Of a DNA stretch of 64,000 nucleotides, positions 46,244-54,936 are shown one piece after another. Source of the stretch: Myxococcota bacterium. Lineage in GTDB: Bacteria > Myxococcota_A > Bradymonadia > UBA7976 > UBA1532. The position numbers and the translations under genes were made by a program. The notes under the pieces were generated by a model, which was given only the letters and a program-made list of their open reading frames with translations, searched no databases and was not told where the DNA came from. The stretch covers positions 47,097 through 111,096 of the forward strand of contig JAKLJY010000007.1 of assembly GCA_023150895.1 (NCBI GenBank), given 5' to 3'. The stretch's first letter is position 1. Every line of letters starts with the position of its first letter.

Positions 46244-46624
46244 GTGAACTTCATCCAAGTGACGCCGTTCATGCACGTCGAGGATCTCGAGCGCGCGATC
46301 GCGTTCTTTCGGGACCTGCTCGGGTTCGAAGTGCACGTGCGCATGAGCAACTACGCGTACCTGCACCGCGAGACCGTCGGGTTTCGGGTGCTCGAGTCGC
46401 ACGGGCCCGAAGGAGCGCCGCCGGGCAATCGGCGCTTCTGCTACTACGTCGACGTGCGCGACGTCGACGCGCTCTACGCCGAGCTGAAACCGAAGCTCGA
46501 CACGCTTCCGCCCGGTGACGTCCACGGACCGGCGGACAAGCCTTACAGCATGCGCGAGCTCCTCGTGCTCGCGCCGGACGGCAACCTGCTCGCGTTCGGG
46601 CACGCGATTCCGCGGACCTGCTGA
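46244..46624 (+). CDS. VOC-superfamily (glyoxalase/bleomycin-resistance) protein
   Basis: GTG 46244 has GGAGG 7 nt upstream. The 126-residue protein carries the beta-alpha-beta-beta-beta pattern of the VOC fold: FMHVEDLERAIAFFRDLLGF at the start, VGFRVLE in the middle and LLVLAPDGNLLAFGHAI at the end. It is probably a metal-dependent lyase or dioxygenase-like enzyme or a binding protein; the substrate is unknown. It is the first chromosomal gene right of the tRNA-Arg(CCU) junction, and the upstream integrase frame reads into it in phase. Confidence 0.85.
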   Translation: MNFIQVTPFMHVEDLERAIAFFRDLLGFEVHVRMSNYAYLHRETVGFRVLESHGPEGAPPGNRRFCYYVDVRDVDALYAELKPKLDTLPPGDVHGPADKPYSMRELLVLAPDGNLLAFGHAIPRTC

Positions 46625-46719
46625 CGCGCATGCGTCGCTCCGGTGCCGAAGCCGGGCCCCACACTCGAACCCTCGAAGACTCAGCTGACGATTGGCGCGG
46701 TCGACGCCACACTGGCCCC

Positions 46720-47649
46720 ATGCTCTTCGGCAGCGTCACTCTCGCGCAGCGCATCGAACGTGCGGAATGCGAGCTCGTCGCGCACTGCGCGGAGGCTCGC
46801 GCGCGCTCGGCGAGCGCCGTGGCGTCGTCCGGCGGCTTCACGCGCGAACTCGGCGGCGGGCTCGCGAGCTTCGCGGGCGTCGATGCGCCGCTGACGAAAG
46901 TCGTAGGGCTCGGTTTCGCCGACGGACCGAACGACGACGAGCTCGACGCGCTCGAACGCGACTTCGCGGCTCACGGCGCGGCCGTGCAGATCGAGCTCTC
47001 GAACCTCGCGCGCGCGGGACTCGCGGAACGACTGACGCGGCGCGGCTACGTGCTCGTCGGCTTCGAGAACGTGCTCGCACGACGTCTCGAACCGCACGAG
47101 CGCTTTCCGACGCGCGCCGGCATCGAGATCGAGCGCGCGACGACCGCCGAGTTCGACGCGTGGCTCGACGTGGTCGTCGACGGCTTCGCCGCGCCCGACG
47201 AGCAGGGCGTCGCGAGTCATGAAGAGTTCCCGCGCGACACGCTGCGCCGCACGTTGGCCGAAATGGCGAGCGCGCGCGGTTTCGAGCTCTATCTCGCTCG
47301 CCGCGAACGTGTGCTCGCCGGCGGCGCGAGCCTGCACGTCGGCTCGACCGAGCGCGGCGTCGGCGGCATCGTGCACTTGTGCGGCGCGGCGACGGCGCCT
47401 GCGCACCGACGCCGTGGCGTGCAGGGCGCATTGCTCGAGCGGCGACTCGCCGACGCGGCGCGACGCGGATTCGAGCTCGCGGTCGTGACCACGCTGCCGG
47501 GATCCAAGTCGCAGGAGAACGTGCAGCGACGCGGCTTCGACCTCGTCTACTCGCGCGCTGTCTTGCGCCGCGCGCCGGGCGACGCGCGCTCGGCAGTCGA
47601 CCCGCGCTTCGCGGCGGACGGCGCGCTCTTGCCGCCGCCCGCACCGTAG
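46720..47649 (+). CDS. GNAT-family N-acetyltransferase
   Basis: ATG 46720 gives 309 residues; an upstream ATG at 46630 adds 30 residues without conserved character. The C-terminal half shows the GNAT acetyl-CoA site (LCGAATAPAHRRRGVQGALLERRLADA, about residues 210-240) followed by LPGSKSQENVQRRGF. The N-terminal half is a degenerate second domain. The substrate is unknown. Its last 103 bp overlap a convergent DUF4326 gene. Confidence 0.85.
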   Translation: MLFGSVTLAQRIERAECELVAHCAEARARSASAVASSGGFTRELGGGLASFAGVDAPLTKVVGLGFADGPNDDELDALERDFAAHGAAVQIELSNLARAGLAERLTRRGYVLVGFENVLARRLEPHERFPTRAGIEIERATTAEFDAWLDVVVDGFAAPDEQGVASHEEFPRDTLRRTLAEMASARGFELYLARRERVLAGGASLHVGSTERGVGGIVHLCGAATAPAHRRRGVQGALLERRLADAARRGFELAVVTTLPGSKSQENVQRRGFDLVYSRAVLRRAPGDARSAVDPRFAADGALLPPPAP

Positions 47650-47912
47650 AGCTTGCGCAGCAGGATGTCGGCGTGACAGCTCTGCGTCGGCGCGCAGAAG
47701 CATCCGAGGTTGTAGCCGCGCAGCGGCTCGAGGAAGTCAGGCTCCTTCGCCATGCGCGCATCGAGCCACTTCTCGTACAACGCGAGCGTCTGCTCGCGGC
47801 CGTGGTCCTCGAGCTTGTACGGACTGCCCCACTGCGTCGGACGCGCGACGAGTTTGTAGTTCCGATCGTGGCGAGCCTGCATCCGACGCGGAGCGTTCAC
47901 TTTCGTGGGCAT
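47547..47912 (-). CDS. DUF4326 protein
   Basis: The 121-residue product has the DUF4326 hallmarks: a GSPY turn after a basic N-terminus (PTQWGSPYKL), a helical middle, and RGYNLGCFCAPTQSCHADILL with Cys and His placed like a metal site. The function of the family is unknown. The last about 30 residues, beyond KLYGAGGG, are low-complexity and lie within the convergent overlap with the GNAT gene. Confidence 0.82.
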   Translation of the reverse strand: MPTKVNAPRRMQARHDRNYKLVARPTQWGSPYKLEDHGREQTLALYEKWLDARMAKEPDFLEPLRGYNLGCFCAPTQSCHADILLRKLYGAGGGKSAPSAAKRGSTAERASPGARRKTARE

Positions 47913-47999
47913 GCGCCCAGCCTAACGCGAGTGCGTCGACCCGGCGCCTTCCGCCGGCTCGCATGGTCGACGATTCGTGCGCACCACACGCAGGCGTCG

Positions 48000-48671
48000 T
48001 CACGCTCCGCGGATCATCGCGAGGAACTCGCGGCGCGTCGACGGATCGGTGCGGAACGCACCGGTCATGCGACTCGTCACGGTCATCGCGTCGGGCTTGT
48101 GCACGCCGCGAGTCGCCATGCAGTCGTGCCGCGCCTCGATCACGACGGCGACGCCTTTCGGATGCAGCACGCGTTCGATCGCGTCGGCGATCTGCACGGT
48201 CAGCTTCTCCTGGATCTGCAACCGCCGCGCGAAGATGTCGACGACGCGAGCGAGCTTGCTCAGACCGACGACGCGCTTGTCCGGCAGGTACGCGACGTGC
48301 GCGCGGCCGACGAACGAGACCATGTGGTGCTCGCAGTGCGAGAAGAGGTCGATGTTGCGCACGACGATCATTTCGTCGTAGCCCTCGACTTCCTCGAACG
48401 TGCGCGCGAGCACCGCTTCGGGATCCTGCTCGTAACCTTGGAAGAACTCGTCGAACGCGCGCACGACACGGGCAGGCGTTTCGAGCAGCCCCTCGCGCTC
48501 GGGATCGTCTCCGGCGTAGCGCAGGAGCGTGCGCACCGCTTCTTCGGCTTCGAGCCGCGAAGGCTTGTCTCGCTGCACGTCGACGCGCCGCGCGAGCCCT
48601 TCCGCTTTCGCGCGCACGTCCTTCGCTGCGACGAGGTTGCGGCGCAGGGCCGCGGATCTTTGAGGGGCCAT
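48000..48671 (-). CDS. folE: GTP cyclohydrolase I
   Basis: The 223-residue enzyme (ATG 48671) carries the family motifs [35 protein letters not shown] and the Zn-binding SHCEHHMV plus ARHDCM. It converts GTP to dihydroneopterin triphosphate, the first step of tetrahydrofolate (and pterin) synthesis, as a cytosolic decamer. The frame is open further upstream to 48881, but that part is low-complexity and not family-like. It is monocistronic here. Confidence 0.96.
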   Translation of the reverse strand: MAPQRSAALRRNLVAAKDVRAKAEGLARRVDVQRDKPSRLEAEEAVRTLLRYAGDDPEREGLLETPARVVRAFDEFFQGYEQDPEAVLARTFEEVEGYDEMIVVRNIDLFSHCEHHMVSFVGRAHVAYLPDKRVVGLSKLARVVDIFARRLQIQEKLTVQIADAIERVLHPKGVAVVIEARHDCMATRGVHKPDAMTVTSRMTGAFRTDPSTRREFLAMIRGA

Positions 48672-48850
48672 GGAGTCTCCGTGGGTCGAGGTTGCGAGGT
48701 TCTTCGCGCAAGCTCGACCGGCGGACGCAACGTCGAGCGAATCCGGTGGCGATTCCGACGCCGAACTCCGCGGCGGAGCCGGTCGCGAGCCACCCGCAAT
48801 CCGAAAGCGGCTGCGGGCAGCGCAGCACGCCGCCGCCGTCGTCGCCGCCG

Positions 48851-48879
48851 CCCCCGTCCCCGCCCCGGTCGCCACCCCC
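48851..48879 (-). promoter_or_regulatory. G-quadruplex-forming tract upstream of folE
   Basis: On the folE coding strand the sequence is G5-N8-G4-N-G4-N2-G5, four G-runs with short loops, about 180-210 bp before the folE start. It may lie in the promoter or leader. GC-rich genomes give such motifs by chance, so the regulatory role is only a possibility. The rest of the 48672-48920 gap is CCG-repeat-like and shows no gene. Confidence 0.4.
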
Positions 48880-48920
48880 AATCATCGATCGCTCGCTCGC
48901 GAACGAATCGAGCGCGAGCG

Positions 48921-49994
48921 TCAGCCGATCGCGAGCAGCCTGCGCCCCTCGCGCACGGCGCCGTCCGCGCTCTGCGCCCAACCGTCGGCGCCGACCGCGC
49001 GCCACAGGTCCGGCACGAGCGAGAACGGCGCGCCACCGACCATCACCGGCGGCGCGGAACCCTCGCAGAAGCGCCGCAACGCCTCGATCACGGCGGCGGA
49101 GTTGCGCACTTGCGTCGTCATGGTCACCGAGAGCGCGACGAGGTCGGCGCGGAAGTCGACGACCGCGCGACCGAGGTCTTCGCCGGGCACGTTGGCGCCG
49201 AGGCGCAGCGCGTTCCAGCCATCCTGCTCGAACTGATCGGCGACGATCCGCGCGCCGAGATCGTGCAGGTTGCCGGCGACCGAGCACACGATCACCGACT
49301 TGCCGAGCGGCGCGCGCTTCTCGAGCTTGCTGCGCATCAGCACGAGCGCCTCTTCGACGATCTGCGAGCCGAGATGTTCCTCGTGGACGTGGAGTTCGCC
49401 GCGTTGCCACATGCGGCCGATCTCGGCCTGCAACGGCACGACGAGCTTCGCGGCGATCTCGGTCGGCCGCACGCCGCGCTCGAGCGGCGCGAGCAAGAGC
49501 GCGAGCGCGTCGTCGCGTCGGCCTTCGAGGATCGCGAGCAACACGCGGCGGATCTCCGCGACGTGCGGCGCGTCGGTGGCGGCATGATCGAGCAGGCTCT
49601 CGACGACCCGCGGCGGCGTTTCGAACGCGCGATTCGCCGCGTCGAGGATCGCGAGCACGGCGTCGTGGGCCGCAGGCGGCAGTTCGCGCACCAAGACGTC
49701 GCGCAGACAGAGCAAGTTGAGCGCGAGCCCGTCCTCCGCGACGCCGCGCGCCGCATACGCGCTGCGGTTCCACTCGAGCTGCTCGAGGAAGAGCGCCGGC
49801 TTGCCGGTCGCGAGTGCTTCGCCGAGCACCAGGATCCGCGTCTCGGTGTCGCCGATCAGCGAGTGGAACGCGTCGGGCGGCAAGCGCACACCGCCATCGT
49901 CGAGGATCCGCCTCTGGCGCACCGCCACTTCGGACGCCAACCCGCGCAGGCCGGAGTCGAGGAGCCGAGCCACGAACGTCCCGTGCTTGTCCAT
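48921..49994 (-). CDS. Cobalamin-binding (B12-binding domain) regulatory protein
   Basis: The 357-residue protein starts at ATG 49994 behind AAGGTAG. The last 200 residues have the MetH-type helical cap (GELHVHEEHLGSQIVEEAL, about 215-233) and a Rossmann B12 domain with GNLHDLG (about 255), where the usual Asp of DxHxxG is Asn but the cobalt-ligand His is kept, and then VGGAPF. There is no catalytic domain, so a sensor or photoreceptor is likely. The N-terminal 140 residues are not recognised. An ECF sigma gene lies 47 bp upstream on the same strand. Confidence 0.82.
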   Translation of the reverse strand: MDKHGTFVARLLDSGLRGLASEVAVRQRRILDDGGVRLPPDAFHSLIGDTETRILVLGEALATGKPALFLEQLEWNRSAYAARGVAEDGLALNLLCLRDVLVRELPPAAHDAVLAILDAANRAFETPPRVVESLLDHAATDAPHVAEIRRVLLAILEGRRDDALALLLAPLERGVRPTEIAAKLVVPLQAEIGRMWQRGELHVHEEHLGSQIVEEALVLMRSKLEKRAPLGKSVIVCSVAGNLHDLGARIVADQFEQDGWNALRLGANVPGEDLGRAVVDFRADLVALSVTMTTQVRNSAAVIEALRRFCEGSAPPVMVGGAPFSLVPDLWRAVGADGWAQSADGAVREGRRLLAIG

Positions 49995-50041
49995 GCGGCT
50001 ACCTTCGCACGAGTCCTTGCCGCGGATGCCGGGCCATCGAT

Positions 50042-50593
50042 TCAGGCCGCTCCTTCGGTGGAAAGCAGCCCACGGACGCGCTCCAGACCCCGGCGGACGT
50101 GGCTCTTGACCGTGCCGAGAGGCGTCGCGGTGCGTTCCGCGATCTCCCCGTGCGAGAGGCCGGAGAGCGAGAGCCGCAACGCGCGGCGTTCCTCGGGTCG
50201 GAGCTCGGCGAGCGCACGTTCGGCGCGAGCCGCCTCGTCGCGCACCTCGACCTCCGCGAAGCCCGCGAAATCGTCCCGCAAGTCCTCGACCAGCGGTTCG
50301 GTCGCGCCGCGCAGTTCGTCGCGGCGCTGACGATCGACGACGCGCCGAGTCGCGACGAGCCCGACGAACGCCGCCTCCGACGAACGCGTCGGATCGAAAC
50401 GGCCGGCGCTCTTCCACAGTTGGATGAACACCTCCTGCACGACGTCTTCGGCGGCCGCCGACGGAACGCGCTTGCGCACGATCGACCACACGAGCGGTCG
50501 ATAACGCAGCAGCAGTTCGTCGACCGCGCCGGCGTCGCCGCGCGCGACGCGCTCGAGAGCGGAGAGCTCGTTCGATTCGTTGCCGAAGTCCAT
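50042..50593 (-). CDS. ECF-type RNA polymerase sigma factor
   Basis: ATG 50593 gives 183 residues; an upstream start at 50620 is possible. Region 2 (VDELLLRYRPLVWSIVRKRV...EDVVQEVFIQLWKSAGRFDP) and region 4 (LRPEERRALRLSLSGLSHGEIAERTATPLGTVKSHVRRGLERVR) are complete. No anti-sigma gene is adjacent; the downstream partner is the B12-binding protein, which may control its activity in response to cobalamin or light. Confidence 0.92.
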   Translation of the reverse strand: MDFGNESNELSALERVARGDAGAVDELLLRYRPLVWSIVRKRVPSAAAEDVVQEVFIQLWKSAGRFDPTRSSEAAFVGLVATRRVVDRQRRDELRGATEPLVEDLRDDFAGFAEVEVRDEAARAERALAELRPEERRALRLSLSGLSHGEIAERTATPLGTVKSHVRRGLERVRGLLSTEGAA

Positions 50594-50779
50594 GCCGATC
50601 CGAGGCGCGAGTCTACGCACCGCGAGACGACGCTGGCGAGCGCGTAGACCGCGCGCATCGGCGCCGTCGCGCGACGCGGAGTGAGAATCGTCCGATTCGT
50701 TCGCCCACGCTCGCGCGACCGGGCCCGCGGCTCGGGCGCGGACTCGGCCGTGCGCGGATCGAGCGGAGCTCGCGGTCCG

Positions 50780-51535
50780 TCAGAGGCTCGCCATGCCGCC
50801 GTCGACGTGCAACGCCGCGCCGTGGACGAACGACGCTTCGTCGGAGGCGAGGAAGAGCACCGCGCGCGCCACTTCGTCCGCGCCGCCGAAACGCGAGAGC
50901 GGCACCTGAGCCTGGATCGCGCTCGCCATGCCTTCGAGCTCGTCGGGCGTCATCCCGAGCCGGCCGTAGATCGGCGTCTCGATCGGACCGGGATGCACGA
51001 CGTTCAAACGAATGCCGCGGCCGGCGAGCTCGCGTGCGAGCGTCCGCGCGAGCGAGGCGAGCGCCGCCTTCGTCGCCGTGTACACCGACGAGTTCGGCAT
51101 GCCTTGGTCGACGAGCGACGTCGCGTTGAGCACCACCGACGCGCCCTTCGGCATCAGCGGCAACGCCTTCTGGATCGTGAAGTAGGCGCCTTTGACGTTG
51201 ATGTCGAAGTGCCGGTCGAAGAAGTCCTCGTCGACGCGCTCGATCGGCGAGAAGAGCGCGATGCCGGCGTTGACGAAGAGCACGTCGACGCGGCCAGCCT
51301 CCTGCTTCACGGCGGCGAAGAGCTTCGTGAGGTCCGCCGTGCGCGCGACGTCGCCTTGCACGGCGATCGCGCTCGCGCCGAGCTCGCGTTTCGCGCTCTC
51401 GAGCGTCTTCGCGTCGCGCCCGAGGATCGCGACACGCGCGCCTTCCGCCGCGAAACCCTTCGCCGCTGCGAGTCCGATCCCTGAGTTGCCTCCCGTGACG
51501 ACTGCGACCTTGCCTTGGAACCTCTGTGCGTTCAT
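50780..51535 (-). CDS. Short-chain dehydrogenase/reductase (classical SDR)
   Basis: The 251-residue oxidoreductase has the Rossmann motif TGGNSGIG (about residues 14-21), NAG (about 90), the catalytic Ser in LNATSLVDQG and YTATK (Tyr-xxx-Lys, about 152). NAD(P)-dependent, substrate unknown. It lies 82 bp downstream of an Rrf2 regulator on the same strand, which probably controls it. Confidence 0.93.
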   Translation of the reverse strand: MNAQRFQGKVAVVTGGNSGIGLAAAKGFAAEGARVAILGRDAKTLESAKRELGASAIAVQGDVARTADLTKLFAAVKQEAGRVDVLFVNAGIALFSPIERVDEDFFDRHFDINVKGAYFTIQKALPLMPKGASVVLNATSLVDQGMPNSSVYTATKAALASLARTLARELAGRGIRLNVVHPGPIETPIYGRLGMTPDELEGMASAIQAQVPLSRFGGADEVARAVLFLASDEASFVHGAALHVDGGMASL

Positions 51536-51617
51536 GTTCGATTCTTTCTTGCTACTGAGTTGGTTACGGAAAAAGGTGTACTTGGAACGGTGAGACGTGA
51601 TTCGCGAGGCGCACGCG

Positions 51618-52052
51618 TCAGCCGGCGGCCTGGACCTGGCGCAACAGGTCCGCGAGGGTGCGACGCTCGAGGCTGGCGTGCAGCGCACGCTCGGCCTCGG
51701 CGAACACGCCGCCGAGCACCGGCTTGATGCCGCAGCTCACCGTGCACGCGCGGTTCGTCGGGTTCGCGTGGAGCGTCAAGAGCCCATCGGGCTCGACGGC
51801 GGCGAGCACGGCGTCGAGACGGATCTTCGCGGGGCTGCGCGCGAGCCCGTACCCGCCGCTGCGGCCGCCGCGACCCGCGACGAAACCGGCGCGCGTCAAC
51901 GAACCGAGCAGACGTCGGACGACGACGGGGTTCGTGTTGACGCTCTTCGCGAGCTCTGCCGACGTGACGCCACGCTCGCCCGCCGTCGCTTCCAAGAAAG
52001 CGAGTGCGCAGAGCAAGTGGACGGCGACGGCGAACCGCGAGCTGGTCGGCAT
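51618..52052 (-). CDS. Rrf2-family transcriptional regulator
   Basis: The 144-residue protein begins SSRFAVAVHLLCALAFLE and has the winged HTH VTSAELAKSVNTNPVVVRRLLGSLTRAGFVAGRGGRSGGYGLAR, the Rrf2 signature. Only two Cys (ACTVSC, about residue 101) replace the three-Cys iron-sulfur site of IscR/NsrR, so it may be a thiol-redox or small-molecule sensor like the YwnA/CymR group. Its likely target is the SDR gene just downstream. Confidence 0.92.
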   Translation of the reverse strand: MPTSSRFAVAVHLLCALAFLEATAGERGVTSAELAKSVNTNPVVVRRLLGSLTRAGFVAGRGGRSGGYGLARSPAKIRLDAVLAAVEPDGLLTLHANPTNRACTVSCGIKPVLGGVFAEAERALHASLERRTLADLLRQVQAAG

Positions 52053-52129
52053 TTGCGCAACCACTGTAGTTGCGGATGCGGCACACGCAAGCGCCGGCCC
52101 CTGGAAAACCGGCCGTGCTGGCGTGTCAC

Positions 52130-52561
52130 TCCTTCCGCGCGCGCGGCGAGTCGCCCCGCGACGGACGGCCGGCGCAAGTCGCGCAGGACGTCCTTGCCGA
52201 CCCAACGCGGCGCCTCGTCGGAGGACGTCGCCAGGCGCTTTGCGAGTTCGACGACGGCCGCGCGTTCGCGGCGCGGAGGACAACGCAGGAACGGCGCGTC
52301 CTCGAGCTCCTCGCGGTGTAGCGCGACGCCGGCGAGCAACGCGAACGCGGCATGCCGCTCGAACTCGCGTTCACGGTTCGCCCATGCGCGGACCCTCGCG
52401 AACACGTGCGGCGTGCGATCGAACGGCGCGTAACGCACGGTCTCGCACGCGCCCCAACTGCCGAAGTCGCGCGCCCCGCGGTCCGTCTGCTCCGGCGTGA
52501 CGCGCTCCGGCTCGTCGACGACTACGGCGACGCTGCGCGCGTCGCCGGCGCCCGACCGCAT
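52130..52561 (-). pseudogene. Truncated DNA alkylation repair (AlkD-like) gene
   Basis: From ATG 52561, directly after the stop of the DUF1801 gene, the frame encodes only the C-terminal half of an AlkD-like HEAT-repeat glycosylase: RDFGSWGACETV, FDRTPHVFARVRAWANRE, EFERHAAFALLAGVALH. AlkD proteins are about 230 residues and the first 90 or so are missing. The frame stays open to 51896 but the later part is not family-like and runs into the Rrf2 gene. It is probably a decayed remnant. Confidence 0.5.
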
Positions 52562-53446
52562 TCAGACGTGGCGGAGCCACTGCTTCACGATCGACCTCAA
52601 CGCCGGCAGCTTGCGCGCGACGTCCGCCGCGTCGTCGAACGTCACGAGCGCACGATCGGTCGCGCGCCACGCGAGCAATCCGGTCGGGTCGTCGATCGGC
52701 AAACGCTCGGTCGGCGCTTTCGTCGTGGCACCACGATGCAGGACGAGCTGGAAGCCGCGTTTCGCGCGCAGGTGGAACGTCGCGAAGTGCGTGCGCGCCT
52801 TGAAGCTCGGCGCGTTCCACTTCACTTCTTCGCGCACCGTCGGACTCGACGCGAGCAACGCGGCGCGCACGAGCTCGATCTCGTGCTTCAGCGGATGCCG
52901 CAGCTCGTTCAGGAAGACGTCGACGTCGCCGTTGGTCGCAGACACGTTGCCGGCGCGCCGCGCCGGTCTCGCGGCCTTGCGGCGAGTCGGCGTCGAGTTC
53001 GGCCGCGAGGCCGCGCTCGCGCGTGCCGCGGCGCGTGTGCCGGCGGCCGCCGGTTTCGGGGAACGGTCCGCGGCCCGAGCGGCGACGCGCGCAGCGTTCT
53101 CGGCGAGCCGCGCGCGCACGAGCTTCTTCACCAAGGAAGCCGGCAACGGCGCATCCGGCGCGAAGCGGATCGTGCCCTTGCTCTTGTCGTAGCGCGCGAG
53201 CTCCTTCTCGAACGCCCCGTGGAGCCGTGCACTCAAGCCGTAGAGCGCGCAGTGCTCCTTCCACGCGCCGAACGACACCAACATGCCGTCCTGCTTGAAC
53301 GTCGGCAGTTGGTAGCTGATGCACTCCTCCGCCCGCGGCGCCGCCGCGCGGATCATCGCTCGCAAGCGCTCGAGCGCCGCGCGCTGCGTCGCGGGCAACC
53401 GCGCCAGGTATTCGTCGATCGTCTTCGGGATCTGGAGCGCGGCCAT
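52562..53446 (-). CDS. Tandem DUF1801 protein
   Basis: The 294-residue protein has two DUF1801 (YdhG/iron-chaperone-like) domains: residues 1-120 (IDEYLARLPATQRAALERLRAMI; ECISYQLPTFK; WKEHCALYGL) and about 175-294 (VDVFLNELRHPLKHEIELVR; EVKWNAPSFK). An Ala/Arg/Pro-rich linker joins them. The biochemical function of the family is unclear. The fusion of two copies in one chain is uncommon. Confidence 0.85.
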   Translation of the reverse strand: MAALQIPKTIDEYLARLPATQRAALERLRAMIRAAAPRAEECISYQLPTFKQDGMLVSFGAWKEHCALYGLSARLHGAFEKELARYDKSKGTIRFAPDAPLPASLVKKLVRARLAENAARVAARAADRSPKPAAAGTRAAARASAASRPNSTPTRRKAARPARRAGNVSATNGDVDVFLNELRHPLKHEIELVRAALLASSPTVREEVKWNAPSFKARTHFATFHLRAKRGFQLVLHRGATTKAPTERLPIDDPTGLLAWRATDRALVTFDDAADVARKLPALRSIVKQWLRHV

Positions 53447-53559
53447 GAACCCGACCCTACCGCGTCGCCGGAACCGCCGCGAGCAGGGAATCGAGCGACG
53501 ACCGTCGCGCGCGTCGGCTCCGTGTGTCGCGCGACATGGGCCGCTCGTACAGTCTCGTC

Positions 53560-54366
53560 ATGAGCTCCACCGAATCCACCCGCGGCATCCGCGGCACGAT
53601 GTCGCGTTACTACGACGTGTTCGTCGACTGGCCTGGCCGGCTCTCGCGGGAGCTCCCTGGGCTCCAGAAGCTGCTCGGCTCGGTCGGCGCGCGACGCGTG
53701 CTCGATCTCGGGTGCGGGACCGGTCGGCACGTCGCCGCACTACGCGAGCGCGGCTTCGACGCGCACGGCGCCGACGTTTCCGAGGACATGCTCGAACAAG
53801 CGCGTGTGCTCGTCGGCGATCCGACGAAGTTCCACGCGTGGCAACTCGGCACGCCGGTGCCGGCGGCGCTCGCCGCCGCGGCGCCGTTCGACGCGCTGAT
53901 CTCGATGGGCAACGTCTGGCCGCAAGTCGCGAGCGAAGCGGAAGCACGCGCGACGGCGAGCGCCTGTCTCTCGCTCCTGCGTCCTGGCGGTCTGCTCGTG
54001 CTCGGCCTCAAGGCCTTCGCCGCGCGACGCGCGACGAAGGATCCGCACCTCCCGTTGATGAAGCGCGAGCACGAAGGCCGCGCGTTGTGGTTCCTGCGCT
54101 TCGTCGACTTCACGCTGCCGCCGCTCGCGGACGGCACGCACGTCGTCGACCTGCACGTCGCGATCGTCGCGGGGGACACGAAGGCCGCCGAACGCGAGGC
54201 GGTGCACCATGGCGCGACCTGCATGCGGGAGTGGGCCGCGGACGAGCTCGCCACCTGGCTCGCCGGGCGCGGCTTCGTCGACGTGCGCGTGTCGGGCCGG
54301 CTCGACGACCCCTCCGCACCGGCGCCGACCGAGGACGTTTTCGCCACCGCCCACAAGCCCGCCTAG
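53560..54366 (+). CDS. Class I SAM-dependent methyltransferase
   Basis: ATG 53560 gives 268 residues. Motif I is VLDLGCGTGRHVAALRERG (about residues 47-65), with GADVSEDMLEQAR and PFDALISMGNVWPQV following, the pattern of UbiE/SAM-binding small-molecule methylases. The substrate is unknown. An upstream ATG at 53524 is less likely. Confidence 0.88.
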   Translation: MSSTESTRGIRGTMSRYYDVFVDWPGRLSRELPGLQKLLGSVGARRVLDLGCGTGRHVAALRERGFDAHGADVSEDMLEQARVLVGDPTKFHAWQLGTPVPAALAAAAPFDALISMGNVWPQVASEAEARATASACLSLLRPGGLLVLGLKAFAARRATKDPHLPLMKREHEGRALWFLRFVDFTLPPLADGTHVVDLHVAIVAGDTKAAEREAVHHGATCMREWAADELATWLAGRGFVDVRVSGRLDDPSAPAPTEDVFATAHKPA

Positions 54367-54549
54367 GCCTCACCCCGGCCGGCGAGAACCGTTCCTGGGC
54401 CCGTCCAGGGGCCTACGGTCCGGAATCCGGCTTGCCCCTGGCGCCGGAGCTTGACTGATCGTTAGCTTTCCGAGCCCCTTTTGGAGTCCGTTGCATGCCT
54501 CCCCCGATGGATTGGCCACTGGAGCGAGCACGCAGAGAAAGGCAATCCG

Positions 54550-54930
54550 ATGGGTTCGAAACTGTACGTTGGCAATCTCTCCTTCAACACGACCGAGGCC
54601 GGTCTGCGCGAAGTCTTCGAAGCAGAAGGCTGGACGGTGAAGGATCTCGCTCTGATGTCGGACCGTGAAACCGGTCGTCCGCGTGGCTTCGGCTTCGTGA
54701 CGCTCGGCTCCGACCAAGAAGCGCAAGCCGCGATCGCGAAGCTCGATGGCTTCGAGCTCGACGGCCGTCGTCTGCGCGTCAACGAAGCGCAAGCGAAGCC
54801 CGCCGGTGGCGGCGGTGGTCGCGGCTTCGGCGGCGGCGGCGGTGGTGGCGGCCGTGGCTTCGGCGGTGGCGGCGGCGGTGGCGGCCGTGGCTTTGGCGGT
54901 GGCGGCGGTGGCCGCGATCGTCGCTACTAA
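54550..54930 (+). CDS. Glycine-rich RRM RNA-binding protein
   Basis: The 126-residue protein has one RRM (residues 1-80) with RNP2 LYVGNLSF and RNP1 RGFGFVTL, then a tail of RGFGGGGGGGG repeats ending RDRRY. Such proteins act as cold-inducible RNA chaperones in cyanobacteria and planctomycetes. The 183-bp upstream gap probably holds a promoter and a leader. The stop lies 6 bp from the convergent trmB stop. Confidence 0.95.
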   Translation: MGSKLYVGNLSFNTTEAGLREVFEAEGWTVKDLALMSDRETGRPRGFGFVTLGSDQEAQAAIAKLDGFELDGRRLRVNEAQAKPAGGGGGRGFGGGGGGGGRGFGGGGGGGGRGFGGGGGGRDRRY

Positions 54931-54936
54931 TCCGCG

